In this document: positions 46,801 to 58,778 of the stretch, piece after piece
Numbering within the stretch: the first letter of the stretch is position 1
Layout of the letters: every line of letters starts with the position of its first letter
NCBI GenBank assembly: GCA_023634235.1
Contig: JAMKCF010000006.1
Coordinates: 10,755,751 to 10,819,750 of the forward strand
Direction: 5' to 3'
DNA length: 64,000 nt
Source of the DNA: Pisaster brevispinus
Lineage: Eukaryota > Echinodermata > Asteroidea > Forcipulatida > Asteriidae
Position numbers and translations under genes: made by a program
Notes under the pieces: generated by a model
Seen by the model: only the letters and a program-made list of their open reading frames with translations
Database searches by the model: none
What the model was told of the DNA's origin: nothing

Positions 46801-48977
46801 TCAGCCGTAGCCGTAGCTGTATAGCCGCCAATTCGGACACGGCCTAAGTTGGGCTGTTTTGAACTGGAACTCACCGGCCATGACAAGTCTTGCACCCTTT
46901 GAGTGAGCAGTGCACATTACATCCGGGTTATACGGAGTAAAAGTTGCGACGGTTGTTATGTGAGACCAATCATAATCCATCCAGTACTTATCTGATGCTT
47001 GGAATACGAAGAGCTGCAATTTAACATAAATTGGCAGTATTAATTGTCTTTCAACTCATCAACATCATTATCTAGCCTACAACTGACAAGTTTCAAAAGT
47101 TTTGCCACAAAATGTCAAAATTTCCATTTACAGCACTTACACTCTAAAAACTCCCGCATCGGAGTTAACCCGGATTCCAGTTCCTTGGGGCCGTGTCCCA
47201 TTTCTGGGTCAGGCTGAACCGCCGGGGAAGTGGTTAAAACATGGGACATTAACTCAGATTCTGCTGTTGACCCATTTCTGGGTCATTTTGACACAGATTC
47301 CGGGTCTATTCTGACCCAGAAATGGCCCACAGGACCCGGACCTAAATGGGATCCGATCTCAAAACTGCCACCCATCGCTTGGAGCAAATACAGAGGCAAG
47401 CCATCCGATTTATCAACAATAACTATCAAACGTACAGGAATTGTTACATAACATAAACAAAAAACAACAAAAACAGTAAAAACCAGGGATGGTCGACACT
47501 AGAGACCAGGTGAAAGGTCAGCGGACTATAACTGCGATGCACAAAATTCTCAACAAAAGAGGCCTATAGTAGACATCCATGATCGCCTTTCATGCCTACA
47601 GCAGACAGACTTTGGAACACACTCCCTGCTGACGTCATCACCGCTCCATCACTGGGCGTCTTCAGGTCACGCATCTACACCCATTAGCTCTCTGACTATT
47701 TTTGTTTTTTTACTTGCACTTTAATTATTTACCAGGCACAACTTTTCACCTGATTCACACCCACCCAGCCTTCATCTCGACTCTTACACCCAAAGTGGAC
47801 TTTGCTGAGTACCAGCAGCGTAGGTGTAAATGTTGATATGCCAATGGAATGTTATCTGATCCAAAAATCGTCGCGCATCGAGGGGACATAAGCAAAAACT
47901 TGTGCAGATGCGTACCAGTTATATGGCATCTTAGAAAACAGTTTCTTTCCAAGGAAAATCAGAGACTGGATCAGCTCCAACCTGGCATCAATGATGGCAC
48001 CCATCTACCGCACTCTGCCTTTTGAGATAATCTGCTGACCCTACGGGTGCGCCCCACTAAAAGAAGGGAGAACACAGAGCGTCGGTCTCATTATTATTTT
48101 AACCCTATTAGACAGATTTGAGAGACCAATAAAAGAGGTACAGTTAAACATTCTTCCCATTTGCGACCGGGGGGGGGGGGGTTGACTTCCAATTTGAGGT
48201 ATTTTTTGTTGACATAGGCCCTAAAATAAATGGTCCTATTTGCCGAGAAGTGTAGGGACATTTTTCAAGATTGATGCTCGTTGGACGTTTGGAAAGTTTC
48301 ACCGGTGTAGGTGTATGGGAGTGTTTTTATTTGGGGGGGGGGGGGGGAGAATAACTCAATGGGCCCAGGGACTCCCAATATCAAATTGAGTAGAGGATAT
48401 TGATCCAGCCAATTAATAATTTCCCCTTTACTGTAAAAAGCGGTGAGACTTCTAAGTAGTTTTTTGTATTTCTGAATATTTAGCATTTTGCACTGTATGC
48501 TATGCGAGTTTATTTAGCTTATATAAGTTGTTGTGCAAACGACCTTCACCCTATAGTTCATGACATCGCATAGTTGACCCCGACCATTGAAACAAAACAA
48601 ACCTTACTAAGCATGCTAAGCAAACATTTAGCAGGGAAAATTTAAAGAGGCGAGTGGTATGTTGTTCGGCAGGTGGACATACTGACGATTCAGATGTGTA
48701 GTATACTGCGGCCAAACGTTTTAGTGGTTAGTAAACATTCAACGGTGCTAAGCAAGATATTGAAACAAAGCCCGGAGGATAACAAGAAAATAACAACTCC
48801 TACCTCTTTCTGCGGCGTATTCGTGATGAAATTACACAGTGTCGGGTCCTGACACGGGCATGGATCGACCGTGGGCATAGAGCAGTCTGACCCCGGAAAA
48901 ACAGCGAGAACTGATAACAGCAAAACAGTACAGTAACTGTACATGATGAGCGAATTACAACTGGTGGTGGCAGCCAT
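40888..48977 (-). CDS. ctbs: Di-N-acetylchitobiase (GH18, lysosomal), complete, 7 exons
   Basis: Exons in transcript order: 48804-48977, 46875-47013, 45818-46020, 44839-45001, 43625-43722, 41705-41878 and 40888-41085. Phases are consistent and give 382 residues, almost the length of human CTBS (385). An N-terminal signal peptide (about 1-32) precedes CPCQDPTLCNFI. Then come YDWSHITTVATF, AHSKGARLV, the GH18 catalytic motif DGINIDFE (135-142; D140 and E142 catalytic), VPWYGYDFTC and LRGVSMWNADLLDYTG. The enzyme removes the reducing-end GlcNAc from chitobiose cores during lysosomal breakdown of N-glycans. Met1 or Met12 could start translation. The exon 4 donor is GTTCGT, weaker than consensus. 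Confidence 0.95.
42560..43550. repeat. Two diverged dispersed-repeat copies in a ctbs intron
   Basis: 'gctacggccagagatgcgac' to 'gattcgacgttcttga' (about 42580-42660) recurs at about 43338-43420 as 'gctgcggccagagatgcggc' to 'gattcgacgttcttgtg'. Both continue into 'cattacgttgacaaaa' or 'cattatgttgacaaaa'. Non-coding. Confidence 0.6.
44033..44214. mobile_element. Foldback MITE M1, diverged copy in a ctbs intron
   Basis: 'cttcataaagttgcttaagc' to 'cagctctatgacatttggcc'. It keeps the M1 plan but is more diverged than the tandem pair at 33.5 kb. Confidence 0.7.
45220..45420. repeat. Tandem duplication of about 90-115 bp in a ctbs intron
   Basis: 'agcaggtagaccca', 'accgagagtataaggggg', 'gggtcgctggtg' and 'gtgccatcacttgtagggtt' occur twice in the same order. 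The first unit has about 25 extra bases. Confidence 0.8.
45818..46020 (-). CDS. ctbs: ctbs exon 3 (GH18 catalytic motif)
   Basis: Encodes SIWVKQKVELATKQYMDGIN and IDFE, matching the family's D-G-x-N-x-D-x-E active site. Position 141 is Phe where vertebrates have Ile, a mild change next to the catalytic Glu. Confidence 0.95.
46320..46518. repeat. Two tRNA-like SINE heads (S2) in opposite orientation
   Basis: 46453-46518 reads 'gggctagatagctcagttgg' on the + strand. 46320-46389 carries a related unit on the minus strand, with 'aagccggcgctctgcc' as its inverse anticodon-arm region. They form a loose inverted pair in a ctbs intron. Confidence 0.55.
47140..47345. mobile_element. MITE-like repeat, family M5, in ctbs intron 1
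   Basis: 'ctctaaaaactcccgcatcg' at the left and repeated 'tttctgggtca' and 'tctgacccagaaat' blocks. Same family as 32316-32518. Confidence 0.65.
47375..47695 (+). pseudogene. LINE C-terminal fragment (jockey/CR1-like) in ctbs intron 1
   Basis: Frames encode RLEQIQRQAIRFINNNYQTY near 47375-47435 and ADRLWNTLPADVITAPSLGV followed by FRSRIYTH and a stop near 47600-47687. Both are typical end segments of LINE reverse transcriptases. They are separated by frameshifts and stops, so the copy is dead. Confidence 0.65.
48804..48977 (-). CDS. ctbs: ctbs exon 1 (signal peptide and N-terminus)
   Basis: 58 codons ending NTPQKE at a GTAGGA donor. Residues 12-27 (MYSYCTVLLLSVLAVF) are a good signal-peptide core. 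The C-P-C-x-D-P-x-L-C cluster is conserved with vertebrate chitobiase. Confidence 0.9.
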
Positions 48978-49044
48978 TTTTTGTTGTAGAACGTCCTATG
49001 CAATCGTTTTGTGTTCCAGCAGGAGTCAGTCATACGTGTCCAAC

Positions 49045-49130
49045 CATTGTTAAAGGAGCTATGCCTTAGATTTGGCACATTGGGCTAAAAAAGCGTTTGT
49101 TATGACATGAATTTTCTTGTAGTAACCCCA
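49045..49130. mobile_element. Foldback MITE M3 remnant
   Basis: 'ttaaaggagctatgccttag' to 'aaaaaagcgtttgttatgac' matches the left end of M3. It lies just upstream of the ctbs start. Confidence 0.5.
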
Positions 49131-49249
49131 ATTAGCCATTATTTAGCAAATTTGGGAAAAAATTGGAAAGAAGCCAATTTCAACTGATAATGGTAGGTAT
49201 AGGTGTCACTATTTACCCCTCAAAAAGTAAGGACCGATAGATGGTGGGG

Positions 49250-49285
49250 AAATTTTATTTTATTTTATTTTATTTATTTATTCAT

Positions 49286-49320
<35 letters not shown>

Positions 49321-49342
49321 TTTGTTTATTTTTTTATTTTTG

Positions 49343-49384
<42 letters not shown>

Positions 49385-49398
49385 TTTTATTATTTTTT
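49250..49398. repeat. (TTTA)n low-complexity array
   Basis: A long run of TTTA/TTTAT units with a 20-base interruption. It lies just beyond the 3' end of the minus-strand LINE, so it could be that element's (TAAA)n tail. Confidence 0.9.
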
Positions 49399-49439
49399 TT
49401 TTCATGAAAGTAGAGCTATACAGCTCCATTTATTTCATC

Positions 49440-51005
49440 GCCTGCACAAATAACAAAATCACAATTTTACTCATACAAGAAAAACAAAAAAACATTAATT
49501 TACAATATTTACATGTTGAAGATTAAATAAAAAGTTATTACACGTTTGAATGTAAAGTTATTTATTTACTTATATTACTTACAGAATGAGGTGGGCAATA
49601 ATGTTAGGATTATCCTAAACGAAAGGGGAACATAAGGTTTTAATAACTAAATTCTAATTGGTTTTTCTCATTGATGGAGCACAGAGAGTTATTACGAACA
49701 TATACAGTTTGAAACTTTTCACAATTCATTCTGCCCTTCTCTAGAGTCAAAAACCGTTTAAGATTGAGTTTAAACTGAAAAATGAAGTCAATGTCGGATG
49801 GTTTCTTATAATCATTAAAGACCCTTTTGCATCGGATATTCCAGATTTGGCGGAGCATTTTAACGACAAGAACTCCTTGGACTGGTTGTAATTCATAGCC
49901 CAGGATTCTGTTAGGGTCGCTAAGACAAAAGTGTTTGTTGTCTGTGTATTTTCTAATTAGATACTCGACAAAGATCCAAGCGTTTAGAGTGCTAATACAA
50001 TAAATGAACAAATGCTGATGGGATTCTGATTCTGTTTCACATAATGGACATTTGACATCAACAACTCTACCGATTTTGTACAAAAGGTCTCTTGTGGGAA
50101 GAATCATATGTTTTAATCTGTACCAAAACTGTTTATCTTCGGGATCAAGCAGGTTGTTTTTGTACCCGTTTTCCCATATCAGGGACCAGTTTAAATCTTG
50201 AGCGTAACAGAAGACTTCTTTCCAAACTTTCTGACTTTTAGGAGGGATAAATTTCTTGGAAATTAACCTTGAGTAATTGGATTTGGTATTAGTTTTCTTG
50301 ATTTGGAGCTCACTGTTACCATCATGGTCGAGGAAAACAAGCCAGTTGCATATATCATTAGCAGGGCCTTGTCTCTGTTCTTTAACTAAGGTGAAATCTA
50401 AATGATCTTTCAACCTGCCCATGATTCTACCTGCATTGATTCTTTGAATGGGACATTTTCTAGCAACTATTTTGTAAGAAATCAATCTACCTTGTCTGGT
50501 CACATTTTTTACTTTGGTCATACCAGCAGATTTAAGAACAGGACTGTTTAAGACAGTGTCATCCCTAGTAGCAATGCAGTTGTTGAAAATAGGAACAGCA
50601 TGAGTCTCTAAAAGACTAGAAAAGTTACACGTCAGACTGCCACCAGCTTTCTCAAAGGCATCAATAACTTCCTCGTAAAAAGGAGTAGTTTGTATCTTAA
50701 TATTAGTATTAGCGAAAATATACCAACCTAAATAATTATTACCACTAGCTTTATTGATCCAATGATCAAAGAAAATTTTCTACTTGCCTTCCGTTAGGGG
50801 GTAACGAGCTAACCAGTTTAATTTTAAGCTAGTTAGCTTACACTGAACGTCTAGAAGACCTGTTCCACCTTGCGCTTTGGGACCGATAACAGTGTTTCTT
50901 TTTATCTTGTCATTCGGGCCACCCCAAAAGAAATTCCAGATGTAACTGTTAATTTTCTTAACAAATTCCACTGGGCAGGCCAGAACACTGCCTAAGTAGT
51001 TTATA
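49440..51005 (-). pseudogene. 5'-truncated LINE ORF2 C-terminal region
   Basis: A 293-codon frame (50521 to 49640) plus an upstream 63-codon frame (50971 to 50780), in the same phase, are separated by a TAG at about 50779. The upstream part (INSYIWNFFWGGPNDKIKRN, GPKAQGGTGLLD) matches the thumb region of LINE ORF2. The main frame has the zinc-binding C-terminal domain (FWYRLKHMILPTRDLLYKIG, KCPLCETESESHQHLFIYC). There is no endonuclease or catalytic YADD segment, so the copy is immobile. The family is L1/Tx1-like by resemblance only. Confidence 0.8.
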
Positions 51006-51007
51006 CT

Positions 51008-51118
51008 TTTAGGAGGGATAAATTTCTTGGAAATTAACCTTGAGTAATTGGATTTGGTATTAGTTTTCTTAATTTGGAGCTCACTGTTACCATCATGGTT
51101 GAGGAAAACAAGCCAGTG
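51008..51118 (-). repeat. Second LINE fragment, direct repeat of 50238-50345
   Basis: About 108 bases match 50238-50345 with only a few substitutions, in the same orientation. It is bounded by the truncated LINE on one side and a (TTTA)n array on the other. Confidence 0.85.
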
Positions 51119-51119
51119 G

Positions 51120-51300
51120 CCAGTATTTATTTATTTATTTATTTTATTTTTTTATTTATTATTTTTTTTATCTATTTATTTATTTATCTATTTATTTATT
51201 TATTTATTTATGTATTTATTTATTTATTTATTTTTTTATTTATTTATTTATTCATTTTTATTTGTATTTTTTATTTTATTTTATTATTATTATTTTTTTT
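51120..51300. repeat. (TTTA)n low-complexity array, second
   Basis: TTTA/TATTT units followed by a G-run at 51305-51313. It brackets the LINE remains together with 49250-49398. Confidence 0.9.
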
Positions 51301-51319
51301 TTTTGGGGGGGGGTCATTG

Positions 51320-53946
51320 TTGGTTTCTTGTCAATTGATTTAACCAAAAAAACTACAAATGTCACTATTGTCACCCCATGGATCCCTTTCTAGTATTGGT
51401 TCTCCTCATATCCTCAGCTATCGCTAGCCCTGATCTCGTAACACAATAATACTCATCAGTGGTAGTCCGAAAAGGAGGATGATTTTTTTTTTAAGAAGGG
51501 ACCAACAAACCCCAAATCGGGCATAATGTTGCATTTATAATACTGATATCCTTTAATCGTAGACAAGCATTTGTGGTTAAGACCTGATATTGAATGTTTG
51601 CTTGATTTATGATGTTTACTTGTTACATCTGCATAAAAAGTCGATGGGGACTCGCCAGTTGCTTTCAATATTAGTTATTATTGTCAACAGAAAACGAGAC
51701 ATAAATCATTGCACATGTAAAAGCATTTTTGTAAAGAGTTCCGTGGAAAATATTTCAATGGTCTGCCAGGTCGATCTTGGCAGAGTTTTTCTTTTGAAAG
51801 TGAATAACAATGAATCGCTTTCTATTGGCACTCCTTTTTGTAAAGTTTCAGGTTCGTTAATTGATGCGGAACGCTTCATGGGAAGCGGGTGGATGCAGGG
51901 ATTTATGAAGTACGTTAAAATAGAAGACAAATGGAATACAAATGTATAACGTTCGCCAAATCCTTTTAATAATTTTATTCCAATCTCCTGATCTCTCAAT
52001 CATACGTCTCTCCTCCTCAACAGCAAAATCCCAACTGCCTTATTTCTTAATAACTTCTATTTTTTTCCAATTAATAGTATTATTTTCGAGTTCTATCGCA
52101 TGCGTGCATATGCGTTCACGCATGCACGCACGCACACAGCTCTTCACGACATGTATAATTTCACATCACTACATTTTCAAAATACAACTGGGACAGCTTG
52201 CTGGAGATTTCTCAACGAAAATTGCTGAACCGGTACTTTTCACCAAGATTTGCAAGTGGTAAGAAGTAACTGAAAAGGAGGTTAACTTCTCCACATTGAA
52301 ACATTTTTCTCCATGACGCAAATGTGGTGTACCATCTTGCATAGCAAGTCACAGGCATAAATCACAATCCAGGACGGCTGGGGTAGACGTAATTCTGATG
52401 CTACAGGTGTTCATGTATCCAAAGTTGAAAGAGAGAATGTTGCTTTATGGTCGTTATTCTGTTCGAGAAACAACAGTCTGTTGAAAAGAAAAAGGCTTCA
52501 TGAAGACAAAACCAACCGGCTCTCTTCAGAGCCAACACTGCTTCCAAGAAGAGATTAACATAGTCTGCGCGGAGGAATTTTGTTAATGTTTTTTTTAAAC
52601 CAACTACACACCCTTTTCCCGGTTACCCTTGCCCCAAGGGTATCTGGATGTACACTGCTCTGATTAGTGTTTATTTTGCTAACCCCCACCCCCCCCACTG
52701 TAATTATTTTTAAAACTTAGTAACCGGCTAAAAATGACACAACTAAAGGGTAAAAGATTAGCACAACGGTGTTGGGTAAGATAACATTTCCCAATATCTG
52801 AGTAAGAATTTGACACAACCCTGGGTACATTTGGGAAAGGTTGACCCAACTGTTGTGTCATGCAGGGAACAAGTTTTTTTGGGGGGGTAAATACTTTTTT
52901 TACGCAATATTGGGTAAACAAAAGCACAGGGCTAAGAAAATTCTTACCCATCCTCAGTTGGGTAAACTTTTTACCCAAGCTAACAACCATGTTCCCTTCT
53001 TAACCTCAAAAAGGTAAGATTTTTACCCACACATTTTGTACAGTGTATCAACATGGTTCAAGGCATTTCAACTACAAATAAAACAATTTGTTGATCAGAA
53101 ATACTGTTTAGAAGGCTAAAATGACAGTAAGCTCATTATAGGCGCTACAAGTTTAGCCAAAAACAAAATGCTTGATTATTCTTTTTCCTCTTCATCGCTA
53201 CCAAGTTCTTCTGTATCTATTCTATCTGCTCCATTAGAGAAATGCCCACATCACACTCCACTTGCAGAAACACATGACATGCCAGCTGTTTATGTTGGTC
53301 TTATTTCGCACCATTGCTCGTCACATTTTGCAAATAATTTGACATATATAACCTTACATAGTTATACTTTTCATAAACTTAAGAGATGTTTGATATTTAT
53401 TTTAAAAGTTAACAATTTTGTCTTTTCGGAATGACACGGTCTCTTCTGTATGACAACCTTTGCACCTCTATTCTCCGTTAAGATTAAGAATGTCAAACAT
53501 TCTTTACCCTTGAGATCCAATCGTGATAGTAGTCGGCTACGAAAACTCAAAAACCCGTTTAGGAAAATGAGAACGTAGTTTGGCTCCATGCTTGCTATCT
53601 CATGCCAACCTGATGATTGGATTTCCTACATGCTTAATTCGCACTTGATTTTACATTTTGGTTTTTTAGCCGTCTTGTTTGGAGTGCGAACCAACGCGAA
53701 GTGATCTCTCACGCCACACCCCGATACTCAACCCATTCTTGATTACGTAACGTGGAGAAACCAAATATATATGCTAAGTCACCGAGGGCGTTCAACCGCA
53801 CATATTATCGTTTCTCCACTAAACCCCCGAATAAACCAATTTTACTTATGATTACAATAATCAACACTATACACGATAGTTTGCATTAAACTGTTGGTCT
53901 TATTTCGGACCACTTATGCCTAATCTGAAGTTTAAAGTCAGGGAAT
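51320..53946. other. Intergenic DNA, no gene seen
   Basis: A 119-codon ORF (51590-51949) and an 88-codon ORF (53168-53434) have no domain I recognise. 52690-53045 holds repeated 'ttgggtaa' and 'tttaccca' half-sites suggestive of another inverted-repeat element, but I could not fix its ends. Confidence 0.4.
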
Positions 53947-54369
53947 CTACAGTCCCAAGGATTGGGAAACCGAAAGATGTTTGGAAAAATCTTCTTTGAC
54001 GTAGCCATCTTTGGCTGACTCTGATATCCATCTTCCATGCCTTTTGAATAACCTGTCTGAGACTCCGGCTTTAGCCGCCTCTGTAGCCCCGCCTGCTCGA
54101 AGACTGTGCACACAGTATTTCGAGACATCCCCAACTAGTGGCTTTAGGGCTCACATGATAGACTCGCGTACTGTGGTATAACTTATTGGCTTGTTAACAT
54201 TCCTTAATTGATAACCTTGTTTTGTGGCAGTTAAATTCCTAAATATGTACGACTCTTCGTCAGGAAGCTGTACCAGCTCTAGATACTTTTCTAAAAAAAT
54301 TACTGGACAGGCTTTAGTGGGAAGCCTTGCTATTACCACATGATGACCATCTCTAAAGATGTCCGTTTT
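53947..54369 (-). pseudogene. Tyrosine recombinase C-terminal fragment (DIRS- or Crypton-like), broken
   Basis: Read on the minus strand: KTDIFRDGHHVVIARLPTKA, then YTTVRESIM, a TGA at 54151-54153, ALKPLVGDVSKYCVHSLRAG, GATEAAKAGVSDRLFKRHGR and WISESAKDGYVKEDF, ending ...SLGL and a stop at 53947. HSLRAGG, KRHGRW and DGYV supply the H-x-x-R, H and Tyr catalytic positions of tyrosine recombinases. The fragment has one premature stop and is cut off upstream exactly where the duplicated Reeler segment begins. Confidence 0.78.
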
Positions 54370-55437
54370 GCTGACAAACACGAAGTTACTTATGACGTTT
54401 TTGAAAGTACAGCAGCTGACCACAGATCACATGTCACAACTGATTCTATTTTGGAAATATTTACACGACACACCATTTCAAAAAGGAGAACATCGACAAT
54501 AGAAGATTTGTCGACATCAGCAGATGTTACAACACAAATAGATTTGTCGACACCGGCAGAAGTTTCAACGCGTGCGGAACGGTCGACACGGGATTATGAG
54601 ACAACACTGAGTGAAAATAAAATAACAGAAAACTCTTCAACAGTAACTTCTTCAACAATACATGGCTTAACCTCCACAGTTTCTTCAACTACATTACAAC
54701 CAAGAACACAGCTGCCACATTTGTCATCTATGTCTACAACGGAGTTGCCAGTGATTACAATGAAAGAATCGTCGACAACTGCACCAGTAAAGACGGAAGT
54801 GTCAACAACACCATTATGAAACAACATTGAGTGAGATAGTAAATGATTCAGATTCAAGTTACACAACTTCCTCAACAACGCTACAACCGAGAATTCAACT
54901 GACACATCTGCCATTAGAATCTACGACAGAGTCATCGTTGGGCACAATTATAACCAATGGATTTTCAGGCACCTCAACCACAACTAAACTGATGGTGTCA
55001 TCCGTAATTGATACTCTAACGGGCACAAACTACCACACAACACCACTTGGAGAAGAAAACATCTCTACAGTAGATCCACCAGTCCGAAGTACGAGTGATG
55101 TTTCTAACGAATCTACGGCTTTTCCTTCAAAAAATGCCACAGATTATGCACACAGTTCACCAGACCCCATAACCTTGCCTGTTAACAATTCAACACAGTC
55201 CAATAACGACAGAAACTGTAGATTTGGAAAATAAATAATGCTACTCTAGAAGTTCCAACACTTGACACATCAACGAACGACACTGTGACGTATGGGTCGT
55301 CAGATAGTGGCGTCACTAGGCAAATGACCCAAGCACTGACAAAACCTTTAGCTGATGCATCACCCACATTTTCCCAAAGCCATGCCTCAACAGCACAACC
55401 AGAGGAGTCAACAACACAACCAGAGGAGTCAACAATA

Positions 55438-55530
55438 CAACCAGAGGAGTCAACAACACCTTCCGTGGATGAGTTGTACAGTAAGGTTACCGGTTCGTCA
55501 TTAGAAGGTGTTGTTGACTCCTCTGGTTGT
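55438..55530. repeat. Micro-inversion with snap-back stem in copy B
   Basis: 55463-55530 is the reverse complement of copy A 31674-31740. The flanking 'acaaccagaggagtcaacaa' at 55438 and 'ttgttgactcctctggttgt' ending at 55530 form an inverted repeat of about 26 bases. Confidence 0.9.
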
Positions 55531-57270
55531 CTACAACATTTCATGTGGATAATGCTACTGAGCTGCCGGACACAACATCAGAAGCTGCACCAATGAACAC
55601 ATCCACATCACCAACTTCAATAGTAAACAAATCCACACCGTCATCCAATGTTACATCAGCAACACAACCGTCGGTGTCGGTGTTTTTGACTTGTCAACAA
55701 CACCAACCATTTCGTCCACAACAGTTGATGAAGTCCAACCTAGTCCACGAGTCAATTCAACACTATCACAATCCACCAACGATTCTAGAACTGACGGTTC
55801 AACCCCGACGGAACCACAAGCAACAACGACAGCTGCAACAACCCCAGTTGCTATTTCAACTACTCCACATGCACCGCAAATAACAGAGGAGGTGACTGTA
55901 ACTGTCACCGAGGATAGCACCGAAGTGATGGAGCTTTCTACATCAATGGGTTATGCAGAATTATCCACTGATGTACCCACAGCTGCATCAACAGACGCAC
56001 CTCTGGCAACATTCACTACCGAAAAAGCAAGAGCTACTACAGGGATGGCATCTTCAAGTGTCCCTTTAGGTAAACAAAAACAATGGTTTTCAGTAGCACT
56101 AATTAATTATTTACATGTACAATCTAAACACTCCCGAATCAGAATTGATCCGGGTTCCAGGGAGCCTTACGGAAAAAACTGTTTTTAATAAAATGGGATT
56201 TTCAACTCGGATTCTGCGTGAGTTTGACCCATTTCTGTGTCATTTTGACATGAATTCTGGGTCATACTGCACAGAAATGGGTCAGGCCCCATGTATCCGG
56301 GTCAGTTCTGACCCGGATGTTTTTAGAGGGTGTCTCTTACGGAAATCCCTCCACACAGTATTTTTGTACACGTTCCAACTTAAAGCTGTGCCGGTGCCTA
56401 CTACAATTTCATTATAGGCCCAGAACTCAGACAACCGTCACAACATGTTACCAAAATGAGCAATTCCGGAGTTCTTACGTTTCCTTGATGACATGAGTAA
56501 GAAAGTCCAAGTTTCTGAAAGTTGTTCTTGACGTGATTTGTGGAAATGATTTTGTATCGATGGTGATAAACGTCAACGCATAAACTGAAACACATAGTAC
56601 AAAGGAAGACAACATTTATGTTTCATTTGGACACAGTAAAAACCAATGAAACTATATATAAAATCCAATGTGAACAGATACATGTTATGAAGGTAACATT
56701 GTGAACAGGGTAATGATTTACATTCAATTGATTCATAATCAGAGAAGGACTGACGTAAATGTTGAAAAAGGGCAGGAATATCTGTTTTTCCTTTTTTTCG
56801 TCAAGTGAATGATGTGTATTTGATCAAGTATTCAAACACGGCCAGTTTCAAAAATGTTTAGATATAGTCAGTATTGTGCTCGATTGCAAAGGTTATTCTT
56901 TTGATGGTAAAAGTTTGATTTTAAAATTGAAATATGTTTATTAATGATAGTTATGTTCATATTTTAGAGGAGCCAAACGAAGTTCGAATGCGATTGAGGA
57001 TTGTCAACATTCCTTTCACGGAAGATCTTCGAGATCTGAACTCCGACACTTATAAGAAGGTTGCAGATGATGTCGAACAGGCAGTAAGTGAATTACACAA
57101 CACAACCAAAACACCACAATACTCCAAACAAACTCAACTCATTTCCCCCTCAGGCCCCTCCCAGTCCGCCGGTGACTTTCGGTAGTTTGAGAGACGCCGT
57201 TTTCAGGCTATAACGTCAGCGCATATCACTGTACACAACTCCCGGGTCAGAATTGGCCCAAATACCTGCA

Positions 57271-57463
57271 GGGCCCAACTTCATAGAGTTGCTTAAGCAG
57301 AAAATAATGCTTAACAATTTCCTGCTAAGCAGAAATGAGCAGGATACCAGTCACAAATTGTACACGTGACATGGTAGTTTGGCTGGTAACCATATTCTGG
57401 TAAGCAAATTTTTATTGTGCTTAGCAGATTTTTGTGCTTAAGCAGCTCTATGAAATTGGGCCC
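57271..57463. mobile_element. Foldback MITE M1, single copy in duplication copy B
   Basis: Same site as the tandem pair in copy A. Ends 'gggcccaacttcatagag' and 'ctctatgaaattgggccc'. Confidence 0.9.
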
Positions 57464-58471
57464 TGGTCGCAGGGAGGTCTGACTCATTTCAGAGTCAGGT
57501 TGACCAGGGAAGTGGATAAAAGGTGGGGCTATTACTTTGACTCCGCGTCAGCTGACCCATTCCTGTCGTTTCGACACAAACTTTGGGTCATACTGACCTA
57601 GTTTCGGACCACTATGTAATATCTGACAAAGAACTGTAACATAACAACTCTTGGTTTATTTGTTGACTATACAATTTAGAAATTAAACCACTGATTGAAG
57701 TACGGTTTCTTATGATTTCAGGTTTGGGACTTGTACATGCAAACAATGTTACAACGTTGGAGAGAGTGAAGGTTCTTCAAATTACGTAAGTGGTATTTGA
57801 TGTTCTATTATCTTTATCCCACCATTGTTTCGGAGGGGTTCAGTGTTTACCAGGAGGTCGCAGGTTCAAGTCCCGCTACGGTCAATTTTTCTTTTTGCAA
57901 CCCAAAATCATTAATAATAACAACAATAAGAACTCAGTAATGTTTTTCTTTGACTGAGCAGAAGAGGCAGCGTGGTCCCAGAAGTACAGCTTCTTGCGTC
58001 CCAAGACTTGAATGCAGCGAGTAAATCTACCTGGCTTAGTGTAATGTACAACGAAATTAGCAACGGTGGTAGGCTTGGAAACTTCAGTGTTTCCGATATC
58101 TCCGCCTTATCAGCAGATGGTAAGGTTTAGATCAGTTTCTTTTGTTCTACTTCATTCATTCATATTTTACTTAACACAAATGCAGTCGACTCTTCTTAAA
58201 ACACGGTCGCTGGGACTGGCCAAATTACCTCTTCGTAACAAAAGTGTTGTCAAACGAGGACAGCAACACGGAGAAACACAAAGGAGAAAATTAGATTTTG
58301 GACTTCCGAATTTGCTCTTTATAAGCAGAACCTCTTTATAACAATGCTCTTATATAATGAGGGTTGACTGTAATTATAATAAACCTTATGCAATGACGTC
58401 ATCACGCTGCCATCTTAAAGGTAAAATGAGAATGAAACGATAGATATTGGCAAAAGAGGTCGCCAACATTA

Positions 58472-58544
58472 GGGCTAGATAGCTCAGGTGGTAGAGCGCC
58501 CGGCACGTCAATCCGGAGGTCGCACGTTCATTTCCGCTCGTGTT
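58472..58544 (+). repeat. tRNA-like SINE head S2, duplicate copy
   Basis: Differs from 34829-34901 by one base seen (gctcgtcaa versus gcacgtcaa). Confidence 0.6.
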
Positions 58545-58723
58545 AATGTTTCTTTATTCAACCCAAAATTACGAATCGATATAGAAACACACAACTAATG
58601 TATGTCATGTGCATAAGGAGTTTCAAAATAATAATAATAACATCAAGTAATGAGCCACGAGGGAAACTGACTGGCCAAGTTTTACAAATAATTTTGGCTC
58701 GAACAAAAAAGATTGACTGTTGA

Positions 58724-58777
<54 letters not shown>

Positions 58778-58778
58778 T
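58724..58778. repeat. (AAT)n microsatellite, about 18 units
   Basis: Expanded relative to copy A (about 8 units at 35083-35108). Confidence 0.9.

Noticed and set aside
49241..49453. Hydrophobic ORFs such as repeated FIYL
   Set aside because: Translation of the (TTTA)n microsatellite. The same applies to 51048-51343.
51590..51949. 119-codon + strand ORF
   Set aside because: No recognisable motif, no splice partner and no codon bias that I can see; also open in part on the other strand.
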